Shown piece after piece: positions 8,376-15,811 of a stretch of 64,000 nucleotides of DNA. Numbering within the stretch: the first letter of the stretch is position 1; each line of letters starts with the position of its first letter. The position numbers were made by a program, and so were the translations under genes. The notes under the pieces are model-generated. The model was given only the letters and a program-made list of their open reading frames with translations. It made no database searches and had not been told where the DNA came from. Origin of the DNA: an uncultured Clostridia bacterium (GTDB lineage Bacteria > Bacillota > Clostridia > Oscillospirales > Acutalibacteraceae). The stretch spans positions 1 through 64,000 of the forward strand of contig CALEII010000032.1 of NCBI GenBank assembly GCA_937876205.1, in the 5' to 3' direction.

Positions 8376-8394
8376 AAAATTTGCGATAAAGAAA

Positions 8395-8790
8395 TTATCT
8401 CTTTGAGAACTGGGGTGCACGACGTGCGCCTTTGAGACCGTATTTCTTTCTTTCCTTCATTCTGGGGTCTCTTGTAAGGAAACCTGCCTTCTTGAGAGCG
8501 GGACGAAGGTTTTCGTCGAACTGAAGAAGAGCTCTTGAAAGACCGTGACGGATAGCACCGGCCTGACCTGTAACGCCGCCGCCTGCTACTCTGATAACGA
8601 TGTCAAACTTCTCTGTTGTGCCTGTGAGAGCGAGAGGCTGACGAACGATGAGCTTGAGTGTTTCAAGACCGAAATAATCGTCGATATCTCTGTCGTTGAT
8701 TGTGATTTTGCCTGTGCCGGGGTATACACGGACACGAGCTACTGAACTTTTTCTTCTACCTGTACCGTAGTAGTAATTGCTTTCGTACAT
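8395..8790 (-). CDS. rpsI: 30S ribosomal protein S9
   Basis: Ribosomal protein S9, 131 residues, a small-subunit protein whose basic C-terminal tail reaches toward the P-site tRNA. Visible family features are YYGTGRRKSSVARVRVYPG near the N-terminus, GGGVTGQAGAIRHGLSRAL in the middle, and the C-terminal KKYGLKGARRAPQFSKR. The ribosome-binding site GGGAGG precedes the ATG at 8790. It follows rplM by 19 bp, the standard L13-S9 operon, and ends at a strong terminator. Confidence 0.98.
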   Translation of the reverse strand: MYESNYYYGTGRRKSSVARVRVYPGTGKITINDRDIDDYFGLETLKLIVRQPLALTGTTEKFDIVIRVAGGGVTGQAGAIRHGLSRALLQFDENLRPALKKAGFLTRDPRMKERKKYGLKGARRAPQFSKR

Positions 8791-8809
8791 TTAAAACTGC
8801 CTCCCTTTC

Positions 8810-9238
8810 TTAAAATTCTCTTGCTACGGGCTGCTGAGCCTGATGCTTGTGCTCTGCACCTGCGTAAACGTGAAGTCTTGAGAATGCTTTTCTGCCGAGT
8901 GTGTTGTCGGGAAGCATACCCTTAACAGCCTTTTCAACAACGAAACAGGGCTTCTCTTTGATAAGAGTTGAGTACTTAACCTCTTTCATATTGCCGATGT
9001 AGCCTGTGTGATGATAATACATTTTCTGATCGAGCTTTTTGCCTGTAAGAACAACCTTTTCAGCATTGATAACGATAACGTTGTCACCGCAATCTTCGTG
9101 ATATGCGAAAGTGGGCTTGTGCTTACCTCTGAGAAGAACAGCAGCTTCAGCAGCGAGAGCGCCGAGTGTCTTGCCTTCTGCGTCAAGAACATACCAGTCA
9201 CGCTTGATGTCTGCGACTTTGGGCATATAAGTTGACAT
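8810..9238 (-). CDS. rplM: 50S ribosomal protein L13
   Basis: Ribosomal protein L13, 142 residues, an early-assembling large-subunit protein. Recognised from DWYVLDAEGKTLGALAAEAA, the central KMYYHHTGYIGNMKEV and the C-terminal AVKGMLPDNTLGRKAFSRLH. The ATG at 9238 has GGAGGT 8 nt upstream; an in-frame start at 9253 would overlap that site. It is the first gene of the rplM-rpsI operon, with its own near-consensus promoter at 9306-9334 and a palindrome covering the probable start of transcription. Confidence 0.98.
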   Translation of the reverse strand: MSTYMPKVADIKRDWYVLDAEGKTLGALAAEAAVLLRGKHKPTFAYHEDCGDNVIVINAEKVVLTGKKLDQKMYYHHTGYIGNMKEVKYSTLIKEKPCFVVEKAVKGMLPDNTLGRKAFSRLHVYAGAEHKHQAQQPVAREF

Positions 9239-9277
9239 AGTTTTTACCTCCAATATATTTACTTAAATATAAACAAA

Positions 9278-9305
9278 AATCAAGCACACCGCAGTGCGCT
9301 TGATT
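9278..9305 (-). promoter_or_regulatory. Palindrome over the rplM transcription start
   Basis: A 12-bp imperfect inverted repeat (AATCAAGC with its complement, inner CAC/GTG, loop of 4) next to the -10 box. The predicted start, about 9299, lies inside it, so only part would be transcribed. An operator is more likely than an RNA leader, though an L13-type leader with an upstream start cannot be excluded. Confidence 0.45.
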
Positions 9306-9334
9306 ATAATATCACAAGTGATTTTTAATGTCAA
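9306..9334 (-). promoter_or_regulatory. Sigma A promoter of rplM-rpsI
   Basis: On the - strand TTGACA (9334-9329), 17-bp spacer, TATTAT (9311-9306): a near-perfect sigma A promoter upstream of rplM. Confidence 0.85.
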
Positions 9335-9420
9335 CACTTTTTTCTCAATTTTTTAAAGGAGATTTTAAATGCTCAGTTTTTCTTCGTTTTTCTTGCGTTT
9401 TTGAAGTGTTTTCTCACTTA

Positions 9421-10335
9421 TTATTTTGCAAGAAATGTAAGAGAAATCTGTGCAAGTGTGTCGGGAGCAGTTTCAATAACTATATGACTGCCGTCAACAT
9501 TCTGAAGCTCGGCATCGGGAAGAGCAGCCGTAACCTCGTCTACGATATCGGCACTGATAACATTGTCACCGTTTGCCCAGACAAGGAGTGTGGGTGTGTC
9601 AATTGCTGAAAGAGCTTCCATATCTGTGTTCTTTGCGTTTGCGCTTGCAAGAAGCATACCTGCGCCTGTGCCTGGAATCATAAGAGGATCAGCAAGAAGT
9701 GATGCGTCATAGCTCTTTGCATATTCCATATCGCCTGTTGTCATATAAACTGCAGCCTTGACGATGATATCTGAGCTGAGAACTGCCTTGAAAATGCCGT
9801 CCATAAGCTTGCTTACAAAATCGTTTGTTGCAAGTGATGAAAGCATTGAATTGCCCTGAGTGTAAATTGTGCTGGGACAGAAAAGCATAAGAGCTTCAAG
9901 CTCGTTTTCGCAGGCAATGTTCATTGAAACACCGCCGCCCATTGAATGACCTGCAACAATCCATTCGCTTGTGGGAGCGATTGTCTCCATAAAGCTCACA
10001 ACGAGGTCTTCTCTTGCGATAAGCTGAGTGTCAGCAGTTTCTCTTGTGCTGTAGCCGAAGTTGGGAAGGTCAATAAGGTAGCAGTCATAGCCCTCTGCAC
10101 TCATAATTTCAGCCATACCGTTCCAGGTTGTGCCTGAGTAGAGGAAGCCGTGAATGAACATAATTCTGCCCTTGAATTCACCCTCTGCGGGAACAACAGT
10201 GTAATGGATCGAATATTCGCCCTCTTCATAATAGCCGTCTGTTACAACTTCGTCAGCAGAAATGCTGATTGTGAACATTCCGAACACCATAATAAGAGAC
10301 ATAATGATTGCAAGGAGTTTTTTTGTGGTTGTCAT
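9421..10335 (-). CDS. Secreted alpha/beta hydrolase
   Basis: A 304-residue alpha/beta-hydrolase fold protein, probably an esterase or lipase-like enzyme of unknown substrate. An N-terminal signal peptide is clear: MTTTKKLLAIIMSLIMVFGM, then a cleavage region at about residue 27 (SISADE). The oxyanion-hole segment is FIHGFLYSG, the nucleophile elbow is GHSMGG, and a late aspartate (WANGDNVI) and histidine (DGSHIVIE) complete the triad. GHSMGG matches the usual lipase box. The gene follows the membrane-protein gene at 10401 by 65 bp but also has room for its own promoter. Export to the cell surface or medium is inferred from the signal peptide. Confidence 0.88.
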   Translation of the reverse strand: MTTTKKLLAIIMSLIMVFGMFTISISADEVVTDGYYEEGEYSIHYTVVPAEGEFKGRIMFIHGFLYSGTTWNGMAEIMSAEGYDCYLIDLPNFGYSTRETADTQLIAREDLVVSFMETIAPTSEWIVAGHSMGGGVSMNIACENELEALMLFCPSTIYTQGNSMLSSLATNDFVSKLMDGIFKAVLSSDIIVKAAVYMTTGDMEYAKSYDASLLADPLMIPGTGAGMLLASANAKNTDMEALSAIDTPTLLVWANGDNVISADIVDEVTAALPDAELQNVDGSHIVIETAPDTLAQISLTFLAK

Positions 10336-10400
10336 AAGAATCGTCCTTTCAATATATATAATGTAATGTATTTTTGTGAGAATTAAAGGTTTTCCATATA

Positions 10401-11234
10401 TTATTGTTTTTTTTGTTTGTCAATTTCAAGAATAGCCTGATATACTATATTATCCTCCTGAGATTCATTCTGAATATACAGATTAATTGCTTCTGCATCA
10501 ATCGAATACTTTTCAACATCATGCATATTTAGAAATGAAACATAATCCTCGTTACTTCTGAACTCACTTATTTTTAATTCATACTCTTTGTCATCAATAA
10601 TAATTCTGCAATAAATGTAGTCTTCAGGAAACGAAACTCTGCCACCCGAGTATAAAGTATCAACACCTATTTCAATTTTATCAATATCTTCGGGGGGAAT
10701 AGTTTCGTAAGCATTATTAAAAGCAGAATACCTGATAAGAGTTCCGTCATTTTGAATCTCCGTTCGAGCAATGAAAGGAAAAACAAATGATGCAATAAGA
10801 ACAAGAGAAATTGTAATAATAGTGATTTTTCTCAGAATAAACCATTTTCTGTTTACAGGATATTTTTTATTCAATTCCTTTATTTTCTGCTCTTTTCTTT
10901 TGCGTTCACTTTTTTCTTCCGGAGTTTCTTTTGGTCTTATAAAAGGAATCGGTTGTGTGTCATAAGTGCCGCCAAAAGCATACAATAAGCCAAAAAGAAT
11001 TACCCATGCAAACAGAGAAAGTGTATCTTCAATGGTATCCGTTTGAACAGCAATCACTTCAGGATTCAAAAACGAAATATATTCTCTTAATAAGAAATAA
11101 CCAAAACGAATAAGAATCAATAAGAATAATCCCAAAATGACAATAAGATAATAAATTATCTTTTCTTTAACGGTACGGACATATGGAGTCTTTTTCCTTT
11201 TTTTCTTATATTTTTTCTTCTTGTTTTCAGCCAT
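10401..11234 (-). CDS. Hypothetical membrane protein, three TM segments
   Basis: A 277-residue protein not recognised from any family. It starts with a strongly basic tract (KKKKYKKKRKKTPYVR), then transmembrane segments at about 25-50, 70-90 and 138-158, with a charged cytoplasmic loop between the second and third (KETPEEKSERKRKEQKIKEL). The last 115 residues form a soluble domain that may be a PH-like or DUF-type beta fold (GTLIRYSAFNNAYETIPPED). Base composition is more A+T-rich than its neighbours, which could mean a recent acquisition. GGAGA lies upstream of the ATG at 11234. Function unknown. Confidence 0.75.
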   Translation of the reverse strand: MAENKKKKYKKKRKKTPYVRTVKEKIIYYLIVILGLFLLILIRFGYFLLREYISFLNPEVIAVQTDTIEDTLSLFAWVILFGLLYAFGGTYDTQPIPFIRPKETPEEKSERKRKEQKIKELNKKYPVNRKWFILRKITIITISLVLIASFVFPFIARTEIQNDGTLIRYSAFNNAYETIPPEDIDKIEIGVDTLYSGGRVSFPEDYIYCRIIIDDKEYELKISEFRSNEDYVSFLNMHDVEKYSIDAEAINLYIQNESQEDNIVYQAILEIDKQKKQ

Positions 11235-11278
11235 AATAATTTATCTCCTCATATTTTTTCATAAAATTATCAACCTTG

Positions 11279-11312
11279 TTGCTTCAACAGAATAAGTAGT
11301 CTGTTGAAGCAA
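11279..11312 (-). terminator. Hairpin after aspS
   Basis: A perfect 13-bp inverted repeat TTGCTTCAACAGA, loop of 8, about 70 nt after the aspS stop. It lacks a good T run, so termination strength is uncertain. Confidence 0.55.
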
Positions 11313-11381
11313 TGGTTATTCGTTGTGTGTCAAACGGTATATATTTAAATAATCAGAGAAATATTATAAGAGAATATATAA

Positions 11382-13163
11382 TTATTCTTCAGCTTTCTTA
11401 AGCTCAATACCCAGAACATCAAGCTGTTCCTTATCTACGGGAGAGGGGCACTCTGTCATAGGCTCTGTTGCATCCTTGAGCTTGGGGAATGCGATAACAT
11501 CACGCAGTGATTCAGCACCGACCATCTGCATAACAAGTCTGTCAAGACCGATACCCATACCGCCGTGAGGGGGAGCACCGTACTTGAATGCGCCCAGAAG
11601 GAAGCCGAACTTTTCGTTTGCTTCTTCGGGTGAAAGACCGAGAAGGCTGAACATTCTGTCCTGAAGCTCGGGATTTGTGATACGGATTGAGCCTGATGAA
11701 AGCTCGATACCGTTGAGAACAAGGTCATAAGCCTTTGCCTTGACAGCTGCTTTGTCTGTTTCGAGGTATTCGAGGCATTCATCCATGGGAGATGTGAACG
11801 GATGGTGCATTGCTACATACTGTTCGGCATCCTCATCCCAGTCGAAGAAGGGGAATTCTGTAATCCACAGGAAGTTGTAGCCGGGCTTGATGATGTCAAG
11901 CTTCTTTGCAACCTCGCAACGGAGTGCGCCGAGAACTGAAAGAACAAGTGACTTCTTTCTGTCTGCAACGATAAGCACAACGTCGCCCTTTTCTGCGCCT
12001 GCCTTATTGAGGATTGCTGTCATTTCGTCCTCTGTCATAAACTTAGCGAATGATGATGCGATACCGTCATCTGTCATTCTTATCCAGGCAAGGCCCTTTG
12101 CGCCGAAGCCCTTTGCAGTTTCCGTGAGCTTGTCAATTTCTTTTCTTGAAAGAGTCTTTACGGCGTTCTTTGCTGTGATACCTCTTACAGTACCGCCTGC
12201 TTCAAGTGCAGATTTGAACACAACAAATTCACTGTCTTTGACTTCTTCTGAGAGGTCAAAAAGCTCCATATCAAAGCGTGTGTCGGGCTTGTCTGAGCCG
12301 TATCTGTCCATAGCCTCGCTATATGTGAGTCTGGGGAGCTTTTCGGGAATGTCAACATTGATAGCTTCCTTGAAAACCTTGTGGATGTACTTTTCAATCA
12401 TTTCAAGCACATCGTCAACGTCAACAAATGACATTTCAAGGTCAATCTGAGTGAATTCGGGCTGACGGTCAGCTCTCAGGTCCTCGTCACGGAAGCATCT
12501 TGCAATCTGGATGTATCTGTCAAAGCCTGCAACCATTGAAAGCTGCTTGTAAATCTGAGGTGACTGGGGGAGAGCGTAGAAACTGCCGTTGTGAAGTCTT
12601 GAGGGGACAAGAAAGTCTCTTGCGCCTTCGGGAGTTGACTTCATAAGCATCGGAGTTTCGATTTCGATAAATCCGTTGTCATAGAAATAGTCTCTTGTGA
12701 TTTTTGTGACCTTGTTTCTCAGAAGAATATTTTTCTGCAGGTCAGGTCTTCTCAGGTCGAGATATCTGTATTTGAGTCTGTTGATTTCAGCTGTGGGGCA
12801 ATTCTCAATGATTTCAAAGGGAGGTGTCTCACTCTTTGCGAGAAGTCTCAGTTCTTCAACATCAATTTCTATTTCACCTGTGGGAATTTCTGTGTTTTTT
12901 GCACTTCTTTCCTTGACTGTGCCCACAACTGCAAGCACGTATTCACTCTTGGCTGATGCCGCCTTTTCAAAAACAGCCTTATCTGTATTCTCGTCAAATG
13001 CAAGCTGAATGATGCCTGTTCTGTCTCTTAAATCAATGAAGATAAGAGCACCCAGGTCTCTCTGACGCTGTACCCAGCCGCAGAGAGTGACTTTTCTGCC
13101 TGCATCTGAAAGTCTTAAATCACCGCAGTAGTCGGTTCTTTTAAGTCCCTGTAAAAAATCCAT
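11382..13163 (-). CDS. aspS: Aspartyl-tRNA synthetase
   Basis: Class II synthetase charging tRNA-Asp (or tRNA-Asp and tRNA-Asn if non-discriminating), 593 residues, the usual bacterial length including the GAD insertion domain. The N-terminal OB-fold begins LCGWVQRQRDLGALIFIDLR, motif 2 contains CFRDEDLRADRQPEFTQID, and motif 3 is GMGIGLDRLVM near the C-terminus. The start overlaps the hisS stop by one base (TAATG) with GGAGG upstream inside hisS, so translation is probably coupled. The hisS-aspS pair is common in Firmicutes. No T-box leader was seen before hisS. Confidence 0.97.
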   Translation of the reverse strand: MDFLQGLKRTDYCGDLRLSDAGRKVTLCGWVQRQRDLGALIFIDLRDRTGIIQLAFDENTDKAVFEKAASAKSEYVLAVVGTVKERSAKNTEIPTGEIEIDVEELRLLAKSETPPFEIIENCPTAEINRLKYRYLDLRRPDLQKNILLRNKVTKITRDYFYDNGFIEIETPMLMKSTPEGARDFLVPSRLHNGSFYALPQSPQIYKQLSMVAGFDRYIQIARCFRDEDLRADRQPEFTQIDLEMSFVDVDDVLEMIEKYIHKVFKEAINVDIPEKLPRLTYSEAMDRYGSDKPDTRFDMELFDLSEEVKDSEFVVFKSALEAGGTVRGITAKNAVKTLSRKEIDKLTETAKGFGAKGLAWIRMTDDGIASSFAKFMTEDEMTAILNKAGAEKGDVVLIVADRKKSLVLSVLGALRCEVAKKLDIIKPGYNFLWITEFPFFDWDEDAEQYVAMHHPFTSPMDECLEYLETDKAAVKAKAYDLVLNGIELSSGSIRITNPELQDRMFSLLGLSPEEANEKFGFLLGAFKYGAPPHGGMGIGLDRLVMQMVGAESLRDVIAFPKLKDATEPMTECPSPVDKEQLDVLGIELKKAEE

Positions 13164-14497
13164 TATAATTTTCCTCCTAATAATGAAGACATATCAACAT
13201 CACCGACATTGAAATCACCAACTGCCTTGTTGATTGACATATTTATAAAGTTCACTGCAAAATTATCAAGCTCTACGGGTGTTTCCGTTCCGTCTGCCAT
13301 ACATTTGACGTTTACAACGCCCTTTTCGATTTCGTCAGTACCGAGAACTGCCGTATAAAGCACGCCCGTTTTGTTTGCAAACTTCATCTGAGCCTTGAGT
13401 GATCTGCCGACTGTATCAAACAGACACGCAACGCCTTCGTCACGTACCTTTGATGCAAGCTCAGCCGCCTTAATGTTTGCTTCCTCGTTCATTGAAGCGA
13501 TGTAAAGGTCTGTGGGATTCTCAGCGGGAAGCTCAATTCCTCTTGCCTCAAGAAGCATCATAAATCTTTCAAGGCCCACTGCAAAGCCGCAGGCGGGAAC
13601 AGCGGGACCGCCGAGCTGTTCGACAAGACCGTCGTATCTTCCGCCGCCGCAGACTGTGCTCTGTGCACCGAGTGAGCCTGTCACAAACTCAAAAACAGTT
13701 CTTGTGTAGTAGTCAAGACCTCTTACGATTGTGGGATTTACCGTGTATTCGATACCCATTGCATCAAGATATTTCTGCACTGAGTCAAAATGTGCCTGAC
13801 AGTCGTCACAGATGTAGTCAAGAATTTTCGGAGCATTCTCTGCGATGCCCGAACATACGGGGCTCTTGCAGTCAAGAATTCTCATAGGGTTTCTCTCAAG
13901 TCTGCCCTTGCAGGTCTCGCAAAGGTCATCTATGTTTGAATTGAAATACTCCCTGAGAGCCGCCTGATAGTTTTTTCTGCATTCGGGACAGCCGATTGAG
14001 TTGATTTCAAGTCTTAAATCATCAATACCGAAGAAGTCAAAGATGTGCTTGCCCAGTGCAATAACCTCTGCATCAGCTGACGGAGCAGCCGCACCGAAGC
14101 ACTCAACACCGAACTGGTGGAATTCACGCAGTCTGCCTGCCTGAGGCTTCTCATAACGGTAGCAGGGGGTCACATAAGAATACTTCTGTGGCATAGGCTC
14201 ATTGAAAAGTCCGTGCTCAAGAAAAGCTCTTACCGCACCTGCAGTGCCCTCGGGCTTGAGTGTGATGCTTCTTCCGCCGTTATCCTCAAAGGTGTACATT
14301 TCTTTTTGCACAACGTCTGTTGTTTCACCGACTGAGCGGTTAAAAAGCTCTGTGTGCTCAAAAACGGGAGTTCTTATCTCTTTAAAGCCGAAGTTGTTGC
14401 CGATTTCAAGCATTGTGCTTTCAATAAATCTGTTTTTATAGCTGACAGAGGGCAGAACATCGCCGGTACCTCTTGCCGCTTTTGTAAGTAATGCCAT
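13163..14497 (-). CDS. hisS: Histidyl-tRNA synthetase
   Basis: Class II synthetase charging tRNA-His, 444 residues. Visible signatures are RGTGDVLP near the start, EIRTPVFEHTELFNRSVGETT, the motif 2 region CYRYEKPQAGRLREFHQFGVE, the histidine loop RGLDYYTRTVFE, and a C-terminal anticodon-binding domain from about residue 335. A Cys-rich insert (CPECRKNYQ...CETCKG...CDDC) may bind zinc. The ATG at 14497 follows GAGGTA. It heads the hisS-aspS operon and lies 64 bp from mgsA, from which it may be partly transcribed. Length is slightly above the B. subtilis enzyme. Confidence 0.97.
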   Translation of the reverse strand: MALLTKAARGTGDVLPSVSYKNRFIESTMLEIGNNFGFKEIRTPVFEHTELFNRSVGETTDVVQKEMYTFEDNGGRSITLKPEGTAGAVRAFLEHGLFNEPMPQKYSYVTPCYRYEKPQAGRLREFHQFGVECFGAAAPSADAEVIALGKHIFDFFGIDDLRLEINSIGCPECRKNYQAALREYFNSNIDDLCETCKGRLERNPMRILDCKSPVCSGIAENAPKILDYICDDCQAHFDSVQKYLDAMGIEYTVNPTIVRGLDYYTRTVFEFVTGSLGAQSTVCGGGRYDGLVEQLGGPAVPACGFAVGLERFMMLLEARGIELPAENPTDLYIASMNEEANIKAAELASKVRDEGVACLFDTVGRSLKAQMKFANKTGVLYTAVLGTDEIEKGVVNVKCMADGTETPVELDNFAVNFINMSINKAVGDFNVGDVDMSSLLGGKL

Positions 14498-14520
14498 AAA
14501 AATACCTCATATACTTAGAT

Positions 14521-14546
14521 AAGGCGACTGAAAGCCGCCTTTTTTG
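14521..14546. other. GC-rich hairpin between mgsA and hisS
   Basis: AAGGCG pairs with CGCCTT, followed on the + strand by a T run. The T run faces the wrong way for mgsA, so it is recorded as a hairpin rather than as that gene's terminator. Confidence 0.4.
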
Positions 14547-14561
14547 TTTATTTATTCAATT

Positions 14562-14957
14562 TTATTTTACAAGTTCACGCCAGTCAAGGTCGCCTCTCTG
14601 AAGACCCATAATCAGACACTCTGCGGTTGCAATGTTTGTTGCAAGCGGGATATTGTGAACGTCACAGAGTCTTAAAATGTCAGCTTCGTTGGGCTCGTGG
14701 GGCTTTGCGTTGAGTGGGTCTCTGAAAAACAGGAGAAGGTCGATTTCATTGCACTGGATTCTGGAGGCAATCTGCTGGTCGCCGCCCTGAGCACCGCTCA
14801 TAAATCTTGTGATTTCAAGACCGGTTGCTTCTGCAACGATTCTGCCTGTTGTGCCGGTGGCGCACAAATTGTGGTGGCTCAGTATTCCGCAATACGCAAT
14901 ACAAAACTGCGTCATAAGTTCTTTTTTTGAGTCGTGAGCTATCAATGCTATATTCAT
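14562..14957 (-). CDS. mgsA: Methylglyoxal synthase
   Basis: Methylglyoxal synthase, 131 residues, converting dihydroxyacetone phosphate to methylglyoxal and phosphate; it relieves phosphorylated-sugar stress by bypassing lower glycolysis. Family marks are NIALIAHDSKKELM at the start, TGTTGRI (phosphate-binding loop), SGAQGGDQQIASRI, the catalytic aspartate region LLLFFRDPLN, and the LATNIATAECLI C-terminal segment. Length is normal. It has its own promoter at 15003-15031. Confidence 0.97.
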   Translation of the reverse strand: MNIALIAHDSKKELMTQFCIAYCGILSHHNLCATGTTGRIVAEATGLEITRFMSGAQGGDQQIASRIQCNEIDLLLFFRDPLNAKPHEPNEADILRLCDVHNIPLATNIATAECLIMGLQRGDLDWRELVK

Positions 14958-15002
14958 TTTTATGCACCGTCTTTCTTTGAAAAATTCAAATTATACATAT
15001 GA

Positions 15003-15031
15003 ATAATAACACAAAATGTTATATTTTTCAA
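15003..15031 (-). promoter_or_regulatory. Sigma A promoter of mgsA
   Basis: On the - strand TTGAAA (15031-15026), 17-bp spacer, TATTAT (15008-15003), about 45 nt upstream of the mgsA ATG. Confidence 0.7.
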
Positions 15032-15055
15032 TATTTTATTATAATAAATATCAAA

Positions 15056-15799
15056 TTATTTTAATTCACTCAGTGCGAGAGGAATATTCTTGCCCTGAAT
15101 TCTGCCTGATATGCGTTTTATTGCCTTTGCAAAACGGCTTTTTCTGTCAGGCAGTACGGCGGTAACGCAGCTGAATGGGATTTTTTTATCCTCGGGAACA
15201 AGCCCCAGAAGTCTGACGCCCGATTTGTCTATAACGCCGTCAATATTCAGAAGCTTAGCCTTCATTGCCGCCTTTTTAATGAAACGGTTGATGACAAGAC
15301 GCATATCCTCTCTTGCAATGCCTGAGCTTTCAGCCTTTGATGCTGCAGCTGCGGCACATCTTACCGATACCTCGTCTGCCGTTGCCACAAAAATTGCTCT
15401 GTCGGCACATTTTGCCGCACGGCGCAGATTTTCATCAATACCTGCCGAGGCGTCAATAAGAATATAATCATAATTATTTTCACATCCGGAAATTATATCA
15501 CAGAAAACATTATCATCTATTTCATCGGGATATGTTTCGGGTGAGGGGAGAAGATGAAGCTTGTCCGTAACTGAAATCACGGCTTTGTCGGTCTCACAGT
15601 TTTCAAGAGACACATCAAGCCAGGTGTTCATTTTCTTCTCTGTCACGCTGAGCATTATGTCAAGTGCGCCGAGTCCCGTGTCGGAGTCTATGAGAAGCAC
15701 TCTGAAGCCTTCATCTGCAAGAGCCTTGCCGAGAAATGATGTCAGTGTGGATTTGCCTACACCGCCCTTGCCTGAGGCTATGAGGATTTTTTCTGCCAT
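15056..15799 (-). CDS. MinD/ParA-like ATPase
   Basis: A 247-residue deviant Walker A ATPase of the MinD/FlhG group: GKGGVGKSTLTSFLG at residues 10-24, DSDTGLGALDIML (switch), and DYILIDASAGI (Walker B). It is the last gene of the mreB-mreC-mreD-PBP2 operon, 12 bp after PBP2, where MinD sits in related genomes, so a role in positioning division or elongation machinery is likely. No minC or minE is present in this stretch. The C-terminal amphipathic membrane helix of true MinD is not obvious; the last residues read GKNIPLALSELK. MinD is therefore a tentative name. Confidence 0.8.
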   Translation of the reverse strand: MAEKILIASGKGGVGKSTLTSFLGKALADEGFRVLLIDSDTGLGALDIMLSVTEKKMNTWLDVSLENCETDKAVISVTDKLHLLPSPETYPDEIDDNVFCDIISGCENNYDYILIDASAGIDENLRRAAKCADRAIFVATADEVSVRCAAAAASKAESSGIAREDMRLVINRFIKKAAMKAKLLNIDGVIDKSGVRLLGLVPEDKKIPFSCVTAVLPDRKSRFAKAIKRISGRIQGKNIPLALSELK

Positions 15800-15811
15800 A
15801 ACTGCACCTCC

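Noticed and set aside
14498..14561. T-box riboswitch before hisS-aspS, and likewise before proBA
   Set aside because: The leaders are too short and no T-box word (TGGNACCGCG-like) or specifier hairpin could be seen.
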